Of a stretch of DNA of 64,000 bases, positions 25,601 to 38,017 are shown piece by piece. Both the position numbers and the translations under genes were made by a program. The stretch covers positions 36,825,478-36,889,477 of the forward strand of contig JAJKFL010000006.1 of NCBI GenBank assembly GCA_021186555.1. The letters are read 5' to 3'. Source of the DNA: Reticulitermes speratus (lineage: Eukaryota; Arthropoda; Insecta; Blattodea; Rhinotermitidae). The notes beneath the pieces were generated by a model that did no database searches, had not been told where the DNA came from, and saw only the letters and a list, made by a program, of their open reading frames with translations. Within the stretch, counting starts at the first letter, position 1, and each line of letters begins with the position of its first letter.

Positions 25601-28600
25601 AAGGCTTAGGCATAGGAGGGAGGATAATATTAAAATGGCTTTTAAAGAACTGGGAGCGGAGGACATGGAGTGGATTAGTCTGGCTCAGGGTAGGGATATG
25701 TAGCGAGTTGCTGCGAAGGCAGGTTATTGATATTTCGGGTTTCATAAAACGCAGGGAATTTCTTGACTAGCTGAGGAACTATTAGCTTCTCTGCTCCATG
25801 CCGTTAGTTTGTTATTTGTTAGTTGGTCACTCTCTCAGTCTTCTATAACAGACATGGCGACGAGAAGGTGTACTCCATAGCGCAGGTAGATGGAAACGTG
25901 AGAGGTCTGTTATCGCAAGCAACAGTTGCTTAGTATCTAGAATGGAACACGTTGCAACTTATAAGTTTCACATAGTGTCAAATAAAGGAATGAACTATAT
26001 CCATGCAATTAAACAGGTGCACAACTAAAGTCGCAAGTGCACCAGCAGGGCTTACACTCGTGAATGGAATTTCTTGCTCGAAACCTTTTTCACGTGTTTG
26101 TAAATTATTTTCCAGTTTGAAGCAGACATCATGGAAAATTATTCAGAATTCACGTCTACGTTTCTCACAATTTAATCACTTCTGCATAATTTCAGGTATA
26201 TGCTGGCCTTAGAAGACGCAATGAACATCACACTTTGCGGTGTTTTCCTGATGCTCTCCATCACACTGTGTTTTGTCGCCTTCTCCGCTGCCATGGTAAA
26301 ATACTGTTAATAGATATGTCCCATACTTATGTAAAGTACACCACTCTTTTGTTCATAAGTCATGCATATTTCAGTTAGAATAAGCGAAATCCAGTCATCA
26401 CATTTATTAAAGGGGTACTATAAAAAATACTAAATTTTACTCAGGAGTAATGCTTTGGCCTTGAGAGCGTGGGATGGGTTCCCTTTATATCTGGGCAAAA
26501 TATGCGCAGAAATATATCAATGCTGTCAAATTATAATGTCAATATCGTATTGCTGATTAACCAGCTTTAACGTACGTTCCCGGGAAATTTGAATTATTCA
26601 ATGCTCCTTAATCCGTCAAAAATTATTTATGTAGATATGTTGAGTGCAGAAATGTACGGAATCAAGAAAATTTATCACGGTAGTTGTATCTATGATCGGT
26701 TTTCAATTTCTCATAGTGGTAAAGAAACTAACAGACCAGACTTGTGAAACCACTCCCACTCTAATTCCCCTTAGCAGGGCCGACTTAAGTCTATCGAAAT
26801 TTAAGCAGCTGCTCAGGAACCCACCCTTCGGGACAGGGGCACAGTGTTTACTGAATTTAAGACTTCGAGAGAAATATATTTTGAATATATGCTGTAACTA
26901 AAATGGCAGTTCACAAGCACGCGTAGATACGGCCCTTAACTGCATTCAAGTCTTGTACATTGTACTTTAAACCGGCTCTCTCCTTCAAGAAATAGTTTCA
27001 ACGTATAATCTGTCACAAAAATCAGCAAACAGAAAAAACACATCACACATTTAATTTCGGTGATAAACTCTGTGTGCATAATATGTACTTCATTCTGCTG
27101 CTGTTATTGGCACAACAAGACACCAGTTGAGACTCCCGCTTTCGTTTCTATTAAACAATGCTCCAAAAAGTTCTCAGCCTTACATTATTTAGAACAGTTT
27201 TGGTAAAACATGAAGTCCTGCAGCATAGAAAGTAAATAAAAGCCACAGGTCGACAGCATTAAATATAAAGATCTGACTACAAATTGTCACCTAAGTAGGC
27301 CTAATCAATCTAAATACGGTGCAATGAAATTTTACAAACACGGTAACTGTTGCTATAAGTACAGTCCTCCGGAACCTTAAACTGCACCACGCAGACGGCT
27401 AGCACACTCAACACTAGTTCTCTTTTACAGAGTTTGGAAGATCGTACTGATCTAGCACAGGCACTGTACGTCTACGGACTGCTGATGGGGTGTGCGTTTG
27501 CATTCTGCAGTCTTGGGACAGAGCTGTCGGAACAAGTAAGGGACAAGTGTGCAGCATCGTGTGCTAATTACATTCTTAAATTGTAACATACATGGCGCAA
27601 TTGCACGCTGACTGTTCCAGGCGAAGAGCGTGAGAGACGCGGTCTGGAGCTGCGACTGGGTAGGAACACCTGTGCCATTCCAGCGCTGTCTGGTCTTCAT
27701 CATGGCCACAGCTAACAAGGAGTTCACACTGACAGCTGGGAAATTTGTTCCGGTGTGCAACAAGACCATGATGAATGTAAGATTCATTTTGTGTCTTGCG
27801 TGAAGCAGTTACGATATGTGACATTCCCTTTATTATATGGGTCTCCAACCCGCGGCCCGCGAGTGTGTATTATGTGGATCGCGGGCACATTTCTAAATTA
27901 CGTACATGTTATAAAAATTACACCATTACTTAGGTGCGTACGTATACCAAGTACTGTGATTTTTCCACATGCGACCCACAAACATGTCCACAAAAACGGT
28001 TACGGCACTTTGCCATATAAAGTTTTGACACAAATGATTTTATAGTTAAAAAAAGTCACTATCATCACACGCGTTCCCACGCACATGTTACGTCTCATAT
28101 TGTGTACGTGGCTGTATAACTACTTATATTCGACTGTTCTTCAAACAAATGTGGAATGTTGGCTGCATTCGGTAGGTTTACGCTCTTATAAATCCTAAGA
28201 TTTGAAGCCTTTTCGAAAAAATATATGCAATTAAATCTTCTCGGGAAATTAACTTGTCAATACGCAAAGGCTTTACAAAGTTTTGCAAAATGTCTAACCT
28301 TGAAGACAGATTCTGAGATGTTCTCCGAAACAAAGGCTAGTCATTACATGTCGTTACGCTTGATCACCTAAGATGAGGATCATCACCTACAGGCTGCTAC
28401 CTTGACCGTGCATTTTGAGAAGCAGTGGTGTCTTTCGACGCCGAAACGCGCATTTGACATCTGTATGTTCTTGGACTCACAGATGTACCGTTTTTAGGGG
28501 GGTTTGCGAAATTGCGAAAGGCGATTATTAGCTTCGTCATGTCTGTCTGTCTGCCGCATGAAACAATTCGGTTCCCACTGGACGGATATTCACGACGTTT

Positions 28601-31600
28601 TACATTTGAGTATCTTTGGAAAATCTGTCGAGAAAATTCAAGTTTAACATATGAAAAGAATAAAGATATCTCGCTCAATTGTTCTTGGAATGAGAAGTTT
28701 GGGAGACAAAATTTGTGGAAACTATTAAAACACACTTTATGTTCAATAATTTGTTCCCGAAAAACACCACATATGACAAAATAATACGGCGCATGCGATT
28801 TGCATGCTGGAAAAATGAGGCTACAGACACACACTCAGAATAAGAAATATATATTGCTTTTATACGGCAAAAATGGTTAAGCGAACGCGCCTCAATGTTA
28901 CGTCTATACTAACATTGCCTGCCACATTGTGTCCTGCAGAACATAGGCCGTCACTTGGCCACCAGTATGGCTGTCCACGTTACTTGTGTTCCTAATTTAT
29001 ATTGGAATAACCAGCCTGCAAATGAACACGTGGTGATTATAAGAGTACTCACTATCGGTACGGCCCGAGTAAAGGAATTTTTTGCGCTCGAACCCAGGCA
29101 CATAACAGCAAATTTAAGGGTTGTTCCCAGTTTCCTTCATGAAATATAATTTATTTTGTATTTACATTCATCCGCTCTCATGAATTTCCGTGATACACAG
29201 TGTAATGACAGATACTGTAATATATACATATATATATATATATTTATTTATAAAAGTATATTTCACTCTATAACATGGCATTTAGAGTAGACGTGTAGGT
29301 CTACCCAGTCTAAATCTCGACACTAAATGGGGGTGGATGTTCAAGGCCATGCCTCAGCTGCTTTACACTCAGGAAAGACCGCAGGTATTCAGATTATATG
29401 CCTGAAGTTATACAGAATCAAAAACGTCATATCAGCATGAGTCCTATTACATATGTTATATATATATTATGTTACATATATAATAGGACTATATATTTAC
29501 ATGTGTTTATATATGTGTATACATATTTTTTTAATATATGTATATATACACACGTATACGTAGCCGGTATAGCGACTCACTAGGGCTGCACGGTTTGGGA
29601 ATAGAATCTCGGCAGGGGAGAGGTTATCCTAACCGTCCAGACCGGCCCTGAGTCCCACCGGCCCCGTAAAATGGGTGCCGGGTCTTTCCGGAGGGTAAAG
29701 CAGCCGAAGCGTGGTACTGACCAACCACCCACCTTCTTCTTGCAAGGGGTTGGAAATGCGTAATAGCTATAACTCTGGCTCCCCTCTCTGCCCGCATAGG
29801 CACGATTTTGGGTGACCTTTACACCAAATTATATAAATGCAGATATACGTACATACATACACAATCGTACATACACACATGCATACATAATACACATACA
29901 TATGTATACATATATACATACATACACACTTTTAAGGAAAGGAATAAAACGAAAACAGAGGTGGCTTTATTGATTGTTTATCCTCACGTTTCGTGCCGAA
30001 AGTGCTGTAGAGAGATATGTTTGACAATTAACTTAGCTGTTGTCGAGTTGCTACATGCTGGCTTACGGACGGACAGACGGACGGCATTTTAATAGGCGCT
30101 TCTAATAGAAAGTCACTCGGGGTTGGTTGCTCTGTGAATAATAATCATAGATTGGGTATTGGATCAAATACGACAGCACAGGCAGTTCTTAATCAAATTT
30201 AAGAAATTCGAGCAAAAGACTGACATGTTCAAGGCAAAAATAATTGCAGAAATGAGAGCTTCTGCTCCAATGCACGGAGGAAATGTACATTGTCTCATCG
30301 CAGTAAAATAACAAGACTGCAGTGAACGTAAGAATCCTTGTCTACTTGCAAGCGTCTTCACGGAACAGAGAATTATCATCGTGCATGCTGATGACGAGAT
30401 CTGCTTCATTTCAAACGCTTTATTATAGTTCATATCTTGTGGGGAATCTGAAAATTGTAACTGTGTAAAGGAGAGCTATGAACAAGACAGGCAATGTAGG
30501 CTTACGAATAACAAAATTGTGGTGCTTTCGCGTAAATATTGTTGCAATGGAAAGGCAACAATACCTTCTCTGTGTATTGTTGAGATACATGCCACTGTCG
30601 ACAATATATATATATATATATATATTCGATGCTGCACAACAATGCTTTTATCGCGAATTTATTTCTCTTAGAAATAAAAAAGTATTGACGTATTCTTGCA
30701 AAGTGCCCGATATTTTGGTCAGATTTTAAATAAATTAACACTTTCTCGAAAGATTTCATAAAAGTTCCCAATATCAAAGGTCACAGCCGCGATGATACAA
30801 GCGGACAGACGGATGATAGGAGGGACATGACGAAGCTAACAGGCGCTTCTCGAGACTATGCGAAAGCTCCTAAAGATTGGCCCGGATTTAATAACTCATT
30901 GTGCCCCATCACCATAACGGCCAGGTCAATCTGCAACCCGAAACAGTCAAACGAATTCATGGCATTCCAGTAAATCATACAGTTACATGCCCGAACCGCA
31001 TTCCATCATGAAAACGAGGTACGCACGACTCAAACCAAACAAAATTTATCCTTTGATTTCTGAACCTGGACACCCCAAATTCCTTTTGTCGACATATCAC
31101 CAAAATCGTAACTCTAATGTACCGATAGGGGCATATGTTACAGAGTACGTGTATCACGCAGAGATAAAATAAAACCTGGCAACTCAAAACATTTCTGCGC
31201 CCTTCTTAAAAGCGACTTACAATAAAAAAACGATGGCATGTGTTATAAAGTTTTAGGTTATGGATAATATTTAAATAAATGCAAGGAGACTCTCTTTCAT
31301 GCTATGCAGTTGATATGTCCGATTTGGGCTTAGATCTATATTTCACCTACACTGCCTCTAAACAGTTTAAAATCAAACGAAATCCAATAATGTAGACAAA
31401 ATCTCAAATGATGAAATTAGAAAATAAACGCACTGCAGAAAGGCAGCCAAATTTTTCGAATTTTTTCATGGAAACGTGCCAAGCTTCCTAAGTTCATTCA
31501 AAAGTGAAATCAGACTTATGCACAGATGTCACAAGTTTGAATGCTAAATGACTCAAATTTCGTTCAGCAATATTTCTTTAATCCAATTTATACACGTGCC

Positions 31601-31945
31601 CCACACCCACAAATATGCTCTACAATCAATGTATCCAACACACACGTTTTGTTACAACGTCATTATTACTACTCGGTGCAATACAGTAAATGCCGGTATC
31701 CAGTATTCCACGTATTAGACACACAAGTACTACGTATTAATAGACCACAATCTGCATATTTGTCGCTTGACACATTTTCGTAAAGCAAGGCTTCCGTTTT
31801 TCGTTACTATTTTATTACTGGTGAAGTTAACGGTATTTAAACTGTCTTTTCTCTCTGTTTACAGATGATGAATCAGTCAGCATCCTTCTTCATGTTTCTT
31901 CTCACCATGAAGGATAAAACCAAGAGTCAAAGTCACACAGAATAG
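16635..31945 (+). CDS. odorant receptor gene B, complete, 402 aa
   Basis: Complete insect odorant receptor (7tm_6), an Orco-dependent ligand-gated channel subunit of the olfactory dendrite membrane. Exons: 16635-16909, 18634-18910, 19778-19992, 26196-26295, 27431-27535, 27621-27776 and 31865-31945 (TAG). All junctions are GT-AG and in phase, giving 1209 nt, 402 aa, the usual size for the family. Likely TM1 is residues 40-63, TM2 74-92, TM3 about 125-150, TM4 176-208, TM5 268-289, TM6 297-314, and TM7 near 358-372. Family hallmarks are WYPFD (166-170) with SPVYEL, ECVQHHQLIM (about 246-255), GTELSEQ, CDWVG and LTAGKFVPV. I chose METKK as the start because gene C aligns from there; an in-frame upstream ATG at 16539 would add 32 residues. 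By eye it differs from gene C at about 38 of 402 positions. Intron 3 is swollen by transposons. Confidence 0.93.
16910..18633 (+). other. intron 1 of gene B
   Basis: 1.7 kb, partly alignable with 41439-42480 in gene C. A (CAA)n tract lies at 17029-17045. A - strand frame of 80 codons (18082-18324) in a more GC-balanced block has no counterpart in gene C and no recognised family. The 3' end carries relics of duplicated splice-acceptor sequence, listed separately. Confidence 0.6.
18370..18633 (+). repeat. tandem relics of the exon 2 acceptor
   Basis: The acceptor plus the first 18-20 nt of exon 2 (TTCCGTATGGATAAATTTG) recurs in decayed form starting near 18384, 18457 and 18546, before the true exon at 18634. 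Spacing is 73-89 bp. The third relic keeps AG before TTCCGTATGGATAAATTTG. Gene C has only the real exon, so the repeats arose in gene B. No donor follows the relics, so they are probably not used. Confidence 0.65.
18911..19777 (+). other. intron 2 of gene B
   Basis: Contains the SINE at 19035-19265; otherwise it is AT-rich sequence matching 42758-42880 and 43835-44795 of gene C. A clear pyrimidine tract and TTCAG acceptor close it. Confidence 0.65.
19035..19265 (-). mobile_element. tRNA-derived SINE, - strand, gene B intron 2
   Basis: Orthologous to 42880-43160. The B-box complement CCGGTGTTCGAAGTCCGG is visible at about 19236-19253; the A-box end is truncated. Confidence 0.6.
21395..21645 (-). 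mobile_element. tRNA-derived SINE, - strand, gene B intron 3
   Basis: Orthologous to 48980-49200: blocks CCCGTGGACTAA and CAGCCCACAGCCTAGTCATT are in the same order. The degraded B box is near 21530-21550. Confidence 0.6.
23160..23460 (+). pseudogene. hAT transposase C-terminal fragment
   Basis: An open stretch from 23169 reads LKNELMVLYDSENL, then TSVERIFSTLLRIKTYLRS and QSQDRVSS. This is the hAT C-terminal dimerisation region (family pattern SxERxFSxLKxIKTYLRS followed by QxRLSxL). A stop follows the QSQDRVSS motif. The rest of the transposase, including the catalytic part, is not seen, so the piece is dead. Terminal repeats and target duplication were not found. Confidence 0.7.
23600..23623. 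repeat. ATT microsatellite
   Basis: Run of ATT units; a similar tract is at 25162-25182. Confidence 0.85.
23865..25140 (-). pseudogene. LINE with restriction-like endonuclease, 3' part
   Basis: The - strand carries three consecutive pieces of a non-LTR retrotransposon. At 25132-24842 is the end of the reverse transcriptase (FGLDKCRMFNIRHGKVE then LTKAINT). At 24508-24287 is KSKTVHGGHAYELES then EHFTETTRLMIGIQDQV and a Cys-rich NDICCKC. At 24231-23872 is an endonuclease-like stretch with NNRPNIIILDRT and YLTDVAIPISHN, near the RPDxxxxD motif of R2/R4-type restriction-like endonucleases. Several frameshifts and stops separate them. It is private to gene B, so it arrived after the duplication or was lost elsewhere. 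The clade within RLE LINEs cannot be fixed by eye. Confidence 0.7.
25480..26050 (+). mobile_element. decayed LINE-like 3' end, copy in gene B intron 3
   Basis: Same block as 1-560, carrying the GAEDMEWISLAQGRDM reading followed by a stop. It also includes upstream sequence that reads EDVWAQMEETRGRWRK. It is missing from the equivalent place in gene C (before 49380), so it was inserted before the A-B split or lost from C. Confidence 0.35.
26296..27430 (+). other. intron 4 of gene B
   Basis: Aligns with intron 4 of gene A along its whole length at about 95% by eye. Nothing coding is seen. Confidence 0.65.
27777..31864 (+). other. intron 6 of gene B
   Basis: 4.1 kb, collinear with gene A intron 6, with the SINE at 29561-29830, TA tracts (30607-30625) and the same inverted 13-mers (28528-28540 and 30827-30839). 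No gene is visible. Confidence 0.6.
29561..29830 (+). mobile_element. tRNA-derived SINE in gene B intron 6
   Basis: Orthologous to 4061-4330, with the same flanking TA/CA microsatellites and matching A- and B-box-like stretches. It differs by scattered substitutions only. Confidence 0.6.
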
Positions 31946-33073
31946 CACATGCTGCAGTTTGACAAAACATTCCCCCCACAGTTGTTATTTTTGCTTATTT
32001 TATGCTGCTTGTGAAGCCTATATCTATGCTTGTATTATTTAATTATCATGCAATGACATGGCAATAAAACAAGTACGTGTCTGAGATTTCAGTTCTCCAC
32101 ACACCTAGCAAATGTGCAAAATGAACAAAACATACTTAAATAATTGGTAATTTTTAATACCTCTCAAATGTTTTCGAAACGAAAGGATTTATATAATTTA
32201 AACATCTGCCTCCTCCTTTTACAAAAACAAACTTTGACATCAGTTTCATATTTTCGTGTACTCCGTGCACGTTGTGAATTAACTACTCACATAACAGGGA
32301 GGTTGCCACTTAGTCCATCTGTCGTTTAGTTTGGAGCGCTATCCTACTGAGCGCATTTCCATAGAACCTGGCATTGTGTTACACAGCAATTTACATACAG
32401 CTCAGGCAGGACTTCAAAAACTTAAGTTACAGGAAATAGTAAAATATAGAGCTTCATTAAAACCCACATATCCCATTTAGCGAATTATCATCACTGACCA
32501 CAGACTACCATATTTCAATGCTATTGTTTCATGATGATAGTGTCTTCTTTTGGACTCTGTCTAACGTCTAATATATAGTTGGAACGTACACCTTCAACAG
32601 CCACCTCCTTTTCCGTACTCAGGTGACGGATCGGGAAATGCACCTACTCTGGTTGACCCCTTAAACAAGGTGCTCTGTCACTGGACATCAAAAACTTTGT
32701 ATTCAACTGTGCAATAAATGACAGAGAAAGTACAAAACAGAGTTTCTGAGTGACAGACGTTTACAGTTCAATAGCAATTCTTAGCGCTTTGTGAAGAGAA
32801 ATAAGTGTCGAAAAAGTCAAACGATTGGTGGAAAATGTAATGTAATTTAATTTATTCCATTAAAACATTTCCTTAAAAGTGAAGTTAAACAAGTTTGTCA
32901 CAATATTCCTTTCTTCTCTTTCTCTCCGTCTAAAGTAACAACACTCGCCTGCCAACCATAAATATCATTATACGGAACTTTATATTGTATTTACCGTGCA
33001 TCTTATCATAATTGGAAGAGTTAATTTTTACACCAACTTATGCATACAATCATATAGTATTATTAGTTTATTT

Positions 33074-33119
33074 CCCCCTATACGTATTTCGGCGTATTTA
33101 AAACGCCATCTTCAGGGGG
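33074..33119 (-). ncRNA. hammerhead-ribozyme-like motif, left arm
   Basis: On the - strand: CCCCC, core CTGAAGA, one extra T, helix GGCGT/ACGCC with a 7-nt loop, GAAA, a tiny AUACGUAU helix III, then A and GGGGG pairing with the opening CCCCC. All three helices and the CUGANGA/GAAA core are present, with cleavage expected after AUA. The extra U after the core and the very short helix III are departures from the classical form. Confidence 0.5.
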
Positions 33120-33430
33120 GTCACAAAGTTTACAAGCATAGACTATACAATCCTTGTGTATGTCATTACATCTATATATATGTGTGGTGACCTCAGTCAC
33201 CACACAGCAGCAGCACGAACCGGACACAACGCAGCACACAACAGATACACAGCTCCACGCCAATTTAAATGATACGCCCAAGGTGACGCAACACCAAGCT
33301 GCCAATAATTTCAAAAATTTCAAATATACTTCAAGCCATGAAACCTTTTAACAATTTTAATACTATTTTAATCTATTAGTATACATTATATAAGATCTGA
33401 CAACAACAGAATACTACTTGATGTATTACA

Positions 33431-33463
<33 letters not shown>

Positions 33464-33516
33464 GGATGTAACGACATATAAAAGGATTGTATAGTCTATG
33501 CTTGTAAACTTTGTGA

Positions 33517-33563
33517 CCCCCCTGAAGATGGCGTTTTAAATACGCCGAAATACGTGTAAAGGG
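33517..33563 (+). ncRNA. hammerhead-ribozyme-like motif, right arm
   Basis: Mirror of the left-arm motif: CCCCC, CTGAAGA, GGCGT/ACGCC, GAAA. Helix III and the closing side of helix I have substitutions (GTGTAAAGGG), so it should be weaker than the left arm. Confidence 0.45.
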
Positions 33564-35920
33564 AAATAAACTAATAATACTATATGATTGTGTGCATAAG
33601 TTGGTGTAGAAATGAACTCTTCCAATCATTATCCGAACTTTTTTGATTTGTGTCCAGGTTTGTTAACCGCCACGGTAGGTAGTAGTACCCAGTTTTCATT
33701 TTGTGTGAGTATGAAACATGGAGTTTTTGTGTAAAACACATGCAGCACACTTTCTGTCAGTCTTATTCTCGTAATTCAGATTTAAAATACAACAAAATGC
33801 AATTTAATTTGTAGGCTAGCTTGAGTGGGTGGTCATATGAAGGAAACTTAGATTAGTTAAATTTAGACTGCTTACAATTGTAAACAATTTGAGTATTGTT
33901 ATTACTGCTATTACAACTACTACTACTACTACTACTGATAATAATAATAATAATAATATAATAATAATAATAAATGTCACCATCACACAACCGAAAATTT
34001 TAAATGCCCAGAATCAACGTGTTATTAGATATTGCCAAGAAACGGGAAAAATAAGTTGCTCTGTTACTTTGACGAAGTTCTTTTTTACGTTATGAAATAT
34101 TTCGAACAACAGAAGTCACACATTCTTGGGCCGACTGTCACTACACAAATTTTCAGAATTACTGTATCGCTCAGGCCGCGTACATTCGTGCGCCAGCAAT
34201 GTTGCTAAAATCGCAATATGAAATAAAGGTTACAATCGGCTTTTACCGGCATAACGTTCGTACCTAACTTGTCAAAACCGTTCACATGACTCAAAAATTT
34301 AAAGCGGGACGCAGAAAGAGACGGCCCTATCATAATCCCTCTTTCCCCCTTCCGAAATCAATCAGGCTAAAAACACATCGCACAGAAAAACTAGACAATG
34401 GATGAAAAAACTGTCAGCCATAACATAAACATCTTCATTAACAAACACTTCAACTCTCTGTACTTAATTCATTAAAGGAAAATAAGAAATCTGGAGACTT
34501 ATTTCTTTTAATTTCGTACGCCGCCACCTTCATACAACCGTTTTGTGTTACTTAAAGAGAAACCTATGCTTACTTTAACGTGAACAGTGGCCGTGGTTCC
34601 CCTAAGACCCAAATGGTAAATCCATAAAAATACACCTATCTCTTTTCCTTGTCTATGTCAATAATGGCCTACCAACAGGCGACATGAAATAATCTTAACA
34701 GACCAAAACACAGGGCGCCTAATGATATTAAGTTACTTAGATGGACATGACAGACCATGAAACAATAGGAGAAAGGGTTGTAAAATACACCTTCAAACTT
34801 AACAACTTGATATCCAGCAGTCAGTGAAAGATGAGTGGCTGCAGCTCACAGGTTTCTTGGAAAACAAAACATTGGTGGTCTTGAAGAGTGTGGCGGTGTA
34901 TAGACTCTTCAACAGTTATTGTTTTCCCAAATACGTACATCGCTTACAAATTATGCAACATCATTCCCGTGATAAGTTTTCTACAGAGAGGTCTTTTCAA
35001 AGCTGCAGTTTGAGGGTGGGGGAGGGTGGTTCCCTGTGGTGGGGACTGGACTTTACTCTTTATGACACAATTTAACATGATTTGGCATTCCACAAACGTG
35101 TTAGAATTCACAAAATTAAATGCACAAAATTTCATTACTGATTGTAAAATCTCTTCATATACTGCACTTTTGTCAGTTATTATGTTTAGTTGACGCAGCC
35201 AGCGTGAGCATTTCTAAACTGTCGACAGATCTACTGAACAAAATTTTGAGCTGCCTCTCAAACAAACTGAGGAAATGAGATCTGAAATACCTACTGTTTA
35301 CAGTCATTATCACTATAAATACACACTTTAGGGTCAGGACAATATATGATGAATTTCAAAGTTCTACTAAAATGGTGTCACAAGGAAAATCACATGCATT
35401 CAAAACTACTTACAATGTTCAATGTTCTGGAAGAATAAATGGCTTTACAGTAGAAGCAACTGCCTCCATTACATACAACTGTCACTACATGAAATAAATG
35501 AAATTCAGATGCCATAACTATGATTACATAAATAAAAAAACTTCAGTTTTTATGGTGATATTTTCTTCACAGTACACACAACACAAATACATTAAGTTGC
35601 AGCACTGCCCAGTGTTACACAAAAGTCAACAAACAAAATAACAACACAAAGTGTAATACACAATACAAGTTCAAGAAGCAGAGTACATGTATATAAAACA
35701 GCATATATAATAACCTACAGATTATGTACAACATTCAGTGAGGTTTCATATGTCACAGTCATCAAGTTAAATGAAATATAAAATGAAGCTGAAATATTTC
35801 ACTGAAGCATCATTATTTTTCAACATAATGCCAGAGTACACTAATGCATTTGCCTTCTCTTGGCACAGTTTCTATATTCATTGCTCGGGAAGGTCCAGTG
35901 TTTTACCTTATAAACAGCAT

Positions 35921-37330
35921 TTATCCAATGTTCGAAGTGTTTACTTGTACTGAGTCACCAATGACAAACCTTGGCACACTCAGAATAGCATATGACACCA
36001 ATGAGGCTGTCAACTTTCTTGAAAAACACAATTGTTGACAGACATCTGCTTTCCAGTTTACCTGCAATTAATGTTAAAATGATACAAATTCCCTTCACAA
36101 TCGACTACTTTATAAAAGAAAATAAAACAAAACACTGAAACAACACTGACTCAACTTCACTGTGCAAATGTCCTTACCTACTGCAAACATAATGCTGATA
36201 ACTACTCATAACATGTGCAGCCAAGTTCACTTTCATCGCACTCTGCCAACCAGATTTCAAGTGTCTGTGCATCACACTGGGCAGCAGGTAATAAAGCACA
36301 TTGTGTTTGTCAGTTTCATAGAGCTTCAATATGTCCTCCAACTTAGCAGTACCAGTAAGTCACTCTCTATTTACACTAATTCCACACCCAATATTGCAGG
36401 GCATGTCCAATCCGTTTGCACACAGCTGAACCCTGTGTAAAAATAAAACCAGAAAATACAGAAATTATATTGTCATTCATATGGTTAATGTTCTATGTTA
36501 CATTATCAATGCAAGGTGAACTCTATTGGTAACAAATTATTCACAGTGTGCAGTGTTGGTTACAATATTTTGGTCAACTGTTGATAATTTCTTCTGAATT
36601 CAACAGAAGAAGGTTGATAAAATCTTGGATATTACTGAATTTGGAACTTATGACAGTACTTAAAAATACATAATGTGCAAATTAATGTATGCCATGTGCA
36701 ACATAAACACTTGATACAATTTACCATTATGTGATATATTTTCATTTCATAAGACATAGCTTTATGAACAATGAGACATGATTTTGTCATGACATGAAAA
36801 TTAATAACTAATAAGAAATATGGTACTTTCCCAGACTGGTAGCCAGGGAGATGCAAGTGGGTGCAATGCACTCACTACAAATCTGGATGCACCCACTAGG
36901 AATTTGTAAAATATCAGAGACAAATACGGTGATCAGTCAGCTAAAAAACATGCAACACCCCACCACATCCACATCTTTCCTCTGTTGAACCACAGTAGTT
37001 GTAAGCAACTCATTTTCAAAATTGTGTGTATATGCAATGTTTTGTGCAATATCATATAGCGCAGTGTGTAATTAAAGTGCTGATTTTGTGGTCCTGACAG
37101 AGGCACTTCTTATGCTTATGCATACATAATATGTGTACATGGTATATGTATAATACAGCACTATATACATATATAAACATGTGTAAGTATATGCATCTGC
37201 ACTGTTAGACCATGCAACAACTGTGTTTGTGGTCTGGCTACACATTGATGATTCTTAGGAACCCTGAAGAATTTCAAATTGTCATTCATGCTGCTTTTGT
37301 AACACACTCTGGCATAGCAGACCTTAATTA
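35921..37330 (-). pseudogene. THAP-domain / P-element-like transposase relic (B-C interval)
   Basis: Orthologous copy of the relic at 9725-10640. The THAP piece is at 37197-37326, the LAAHVMSS piece at 36178-36342, and the final frame (RKLTASLVSYAILSVPRF) at 35921-36061. An extra 535 bp (36661-37195) splits off the end of the THAP frame. The same stop before the second piece is present in both copies, so it was broken before the duplication. Confidence 0.5.
36661..37195. mobile_element. private 535-bp insertion in the THAP relic
   Basis: Present here but absent from the A-B interval, where AGTACT joins TCTGCACTG directly at about 10480. It is AT-rich, with CATATA/TGTATA runs at its right end. 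No terminal repeats, target-site duplication or frame were recognised, so the family is unknown. Confidence 0.5.
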
Positions 37331-37450
37331 TAATTGTGATATTATGAGACAAAATAGTAATCATACACACTAGTCAGGGAAATGATCACTACTGACCAAC
37401 AGTTATTATTCAATGTTATCTTCACACACTTGATGTTCCCATCACATTAA

Positions 37451-38017
37451 CCCTTCGATTACGGAGCAAGAAAACTTCCACCTTTTACTGCACTGGGTAC
37501 ATTTTTTACCCATGTCTTTTAAGTATTCTCTCAACCTGTTTTTTTTTTAAAGCCTGTGTCTTAGCCTCAATTAAGGACAAAAAAAGGCTTTTATTTAAAT
37601 TTTTCATTTTCATGCTACTATAGAGAATGGAATGCCTATAATATTTGACAACAAGAAAACATAGTTCAGAACATAAATGTGAATGACGTTTGTCGTGTTA
37701 TCATTGCTCCTTCAAATTGTTGCATGGTATTTGAACTGCCTTGATAGAATGGTCCTTGCACACCCATTCTGAGCACTGGAAAAATATCCAGTCTCTTTTC
37801 CAATTCTTGGTTTTCAGATACATGGAGCTAACATGGTCCAGCTGGATTTGAAGAAAAATATATCATACTAAAAAACAATATACTCGCTGCGTAATGATAA
37901 TTTTGTGTCAAGGGGACTTCAAAGAACAATAAAAAAAATTGGTAAGATATACCAACAAGAACTGTTACAAAAAGATCAAGCCTGGATACATTTTATACCC
38001 AGTCAGTGATCCGAGGG
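37451..38017. mobile_element. piggyBac-like nonautonomous element (B-C interval)
   Basis: Sister copy of 10740-11308, 567 bp, flanked by TTAA on both sides (37447-37450 and 38018-38021). The intact duplication here confirms that the TTGA at 11309 is a later change. Confidence 0.58.

Larger units (their letters stand above)
19993..26195 (+). other. intron 3 of gene B, transposon-swollen
   Basis: 6.2 kb. The first 1.8 kb matches gene C intron 3 (45011-45470, 47270-47500 and 48730-49380). After about 21800 it is private and holds a hAT transposase fragment, an RLE LINE fragment and the block shared with 1-560. An 18-bp direct repeat (GCGCCGTGTGGTGGTGT) occurs twice at 22611-22647. Confidence 0.6.
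32983..33625. mobile_element. inverted-repeat element with hammerhead-like arms
   Basis: A 643-bp insertion absent from the matching places in copies A and C. It is flanked by an imperfect direct repeat of about 17 bp (ATCATTATACGGAACTTT and ATCATTATCCGAACTTT). Its outer arms of about 150 bp are inverted copies of each other. Each arm carries CTGAAGA, a GGCGT/ACGCC stem and GAAA, the hammerhead ribozyme core layout. The middle is unique and holds an 11-bp hairpin (33181-33206) and a TA run. Long target duplications and ribozyme-bearing repeats are known from Penelope-like elements. No protein is encoded here, so any link would be to a nonautonomous form. Confidence 0.6.
31946..34800. other. 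shared 3' flank of gene B
   Basis: Matches 6453-8640 except for the private insertion 32983-33625. No conserved reading frame is seen. Confidence 0.55.
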
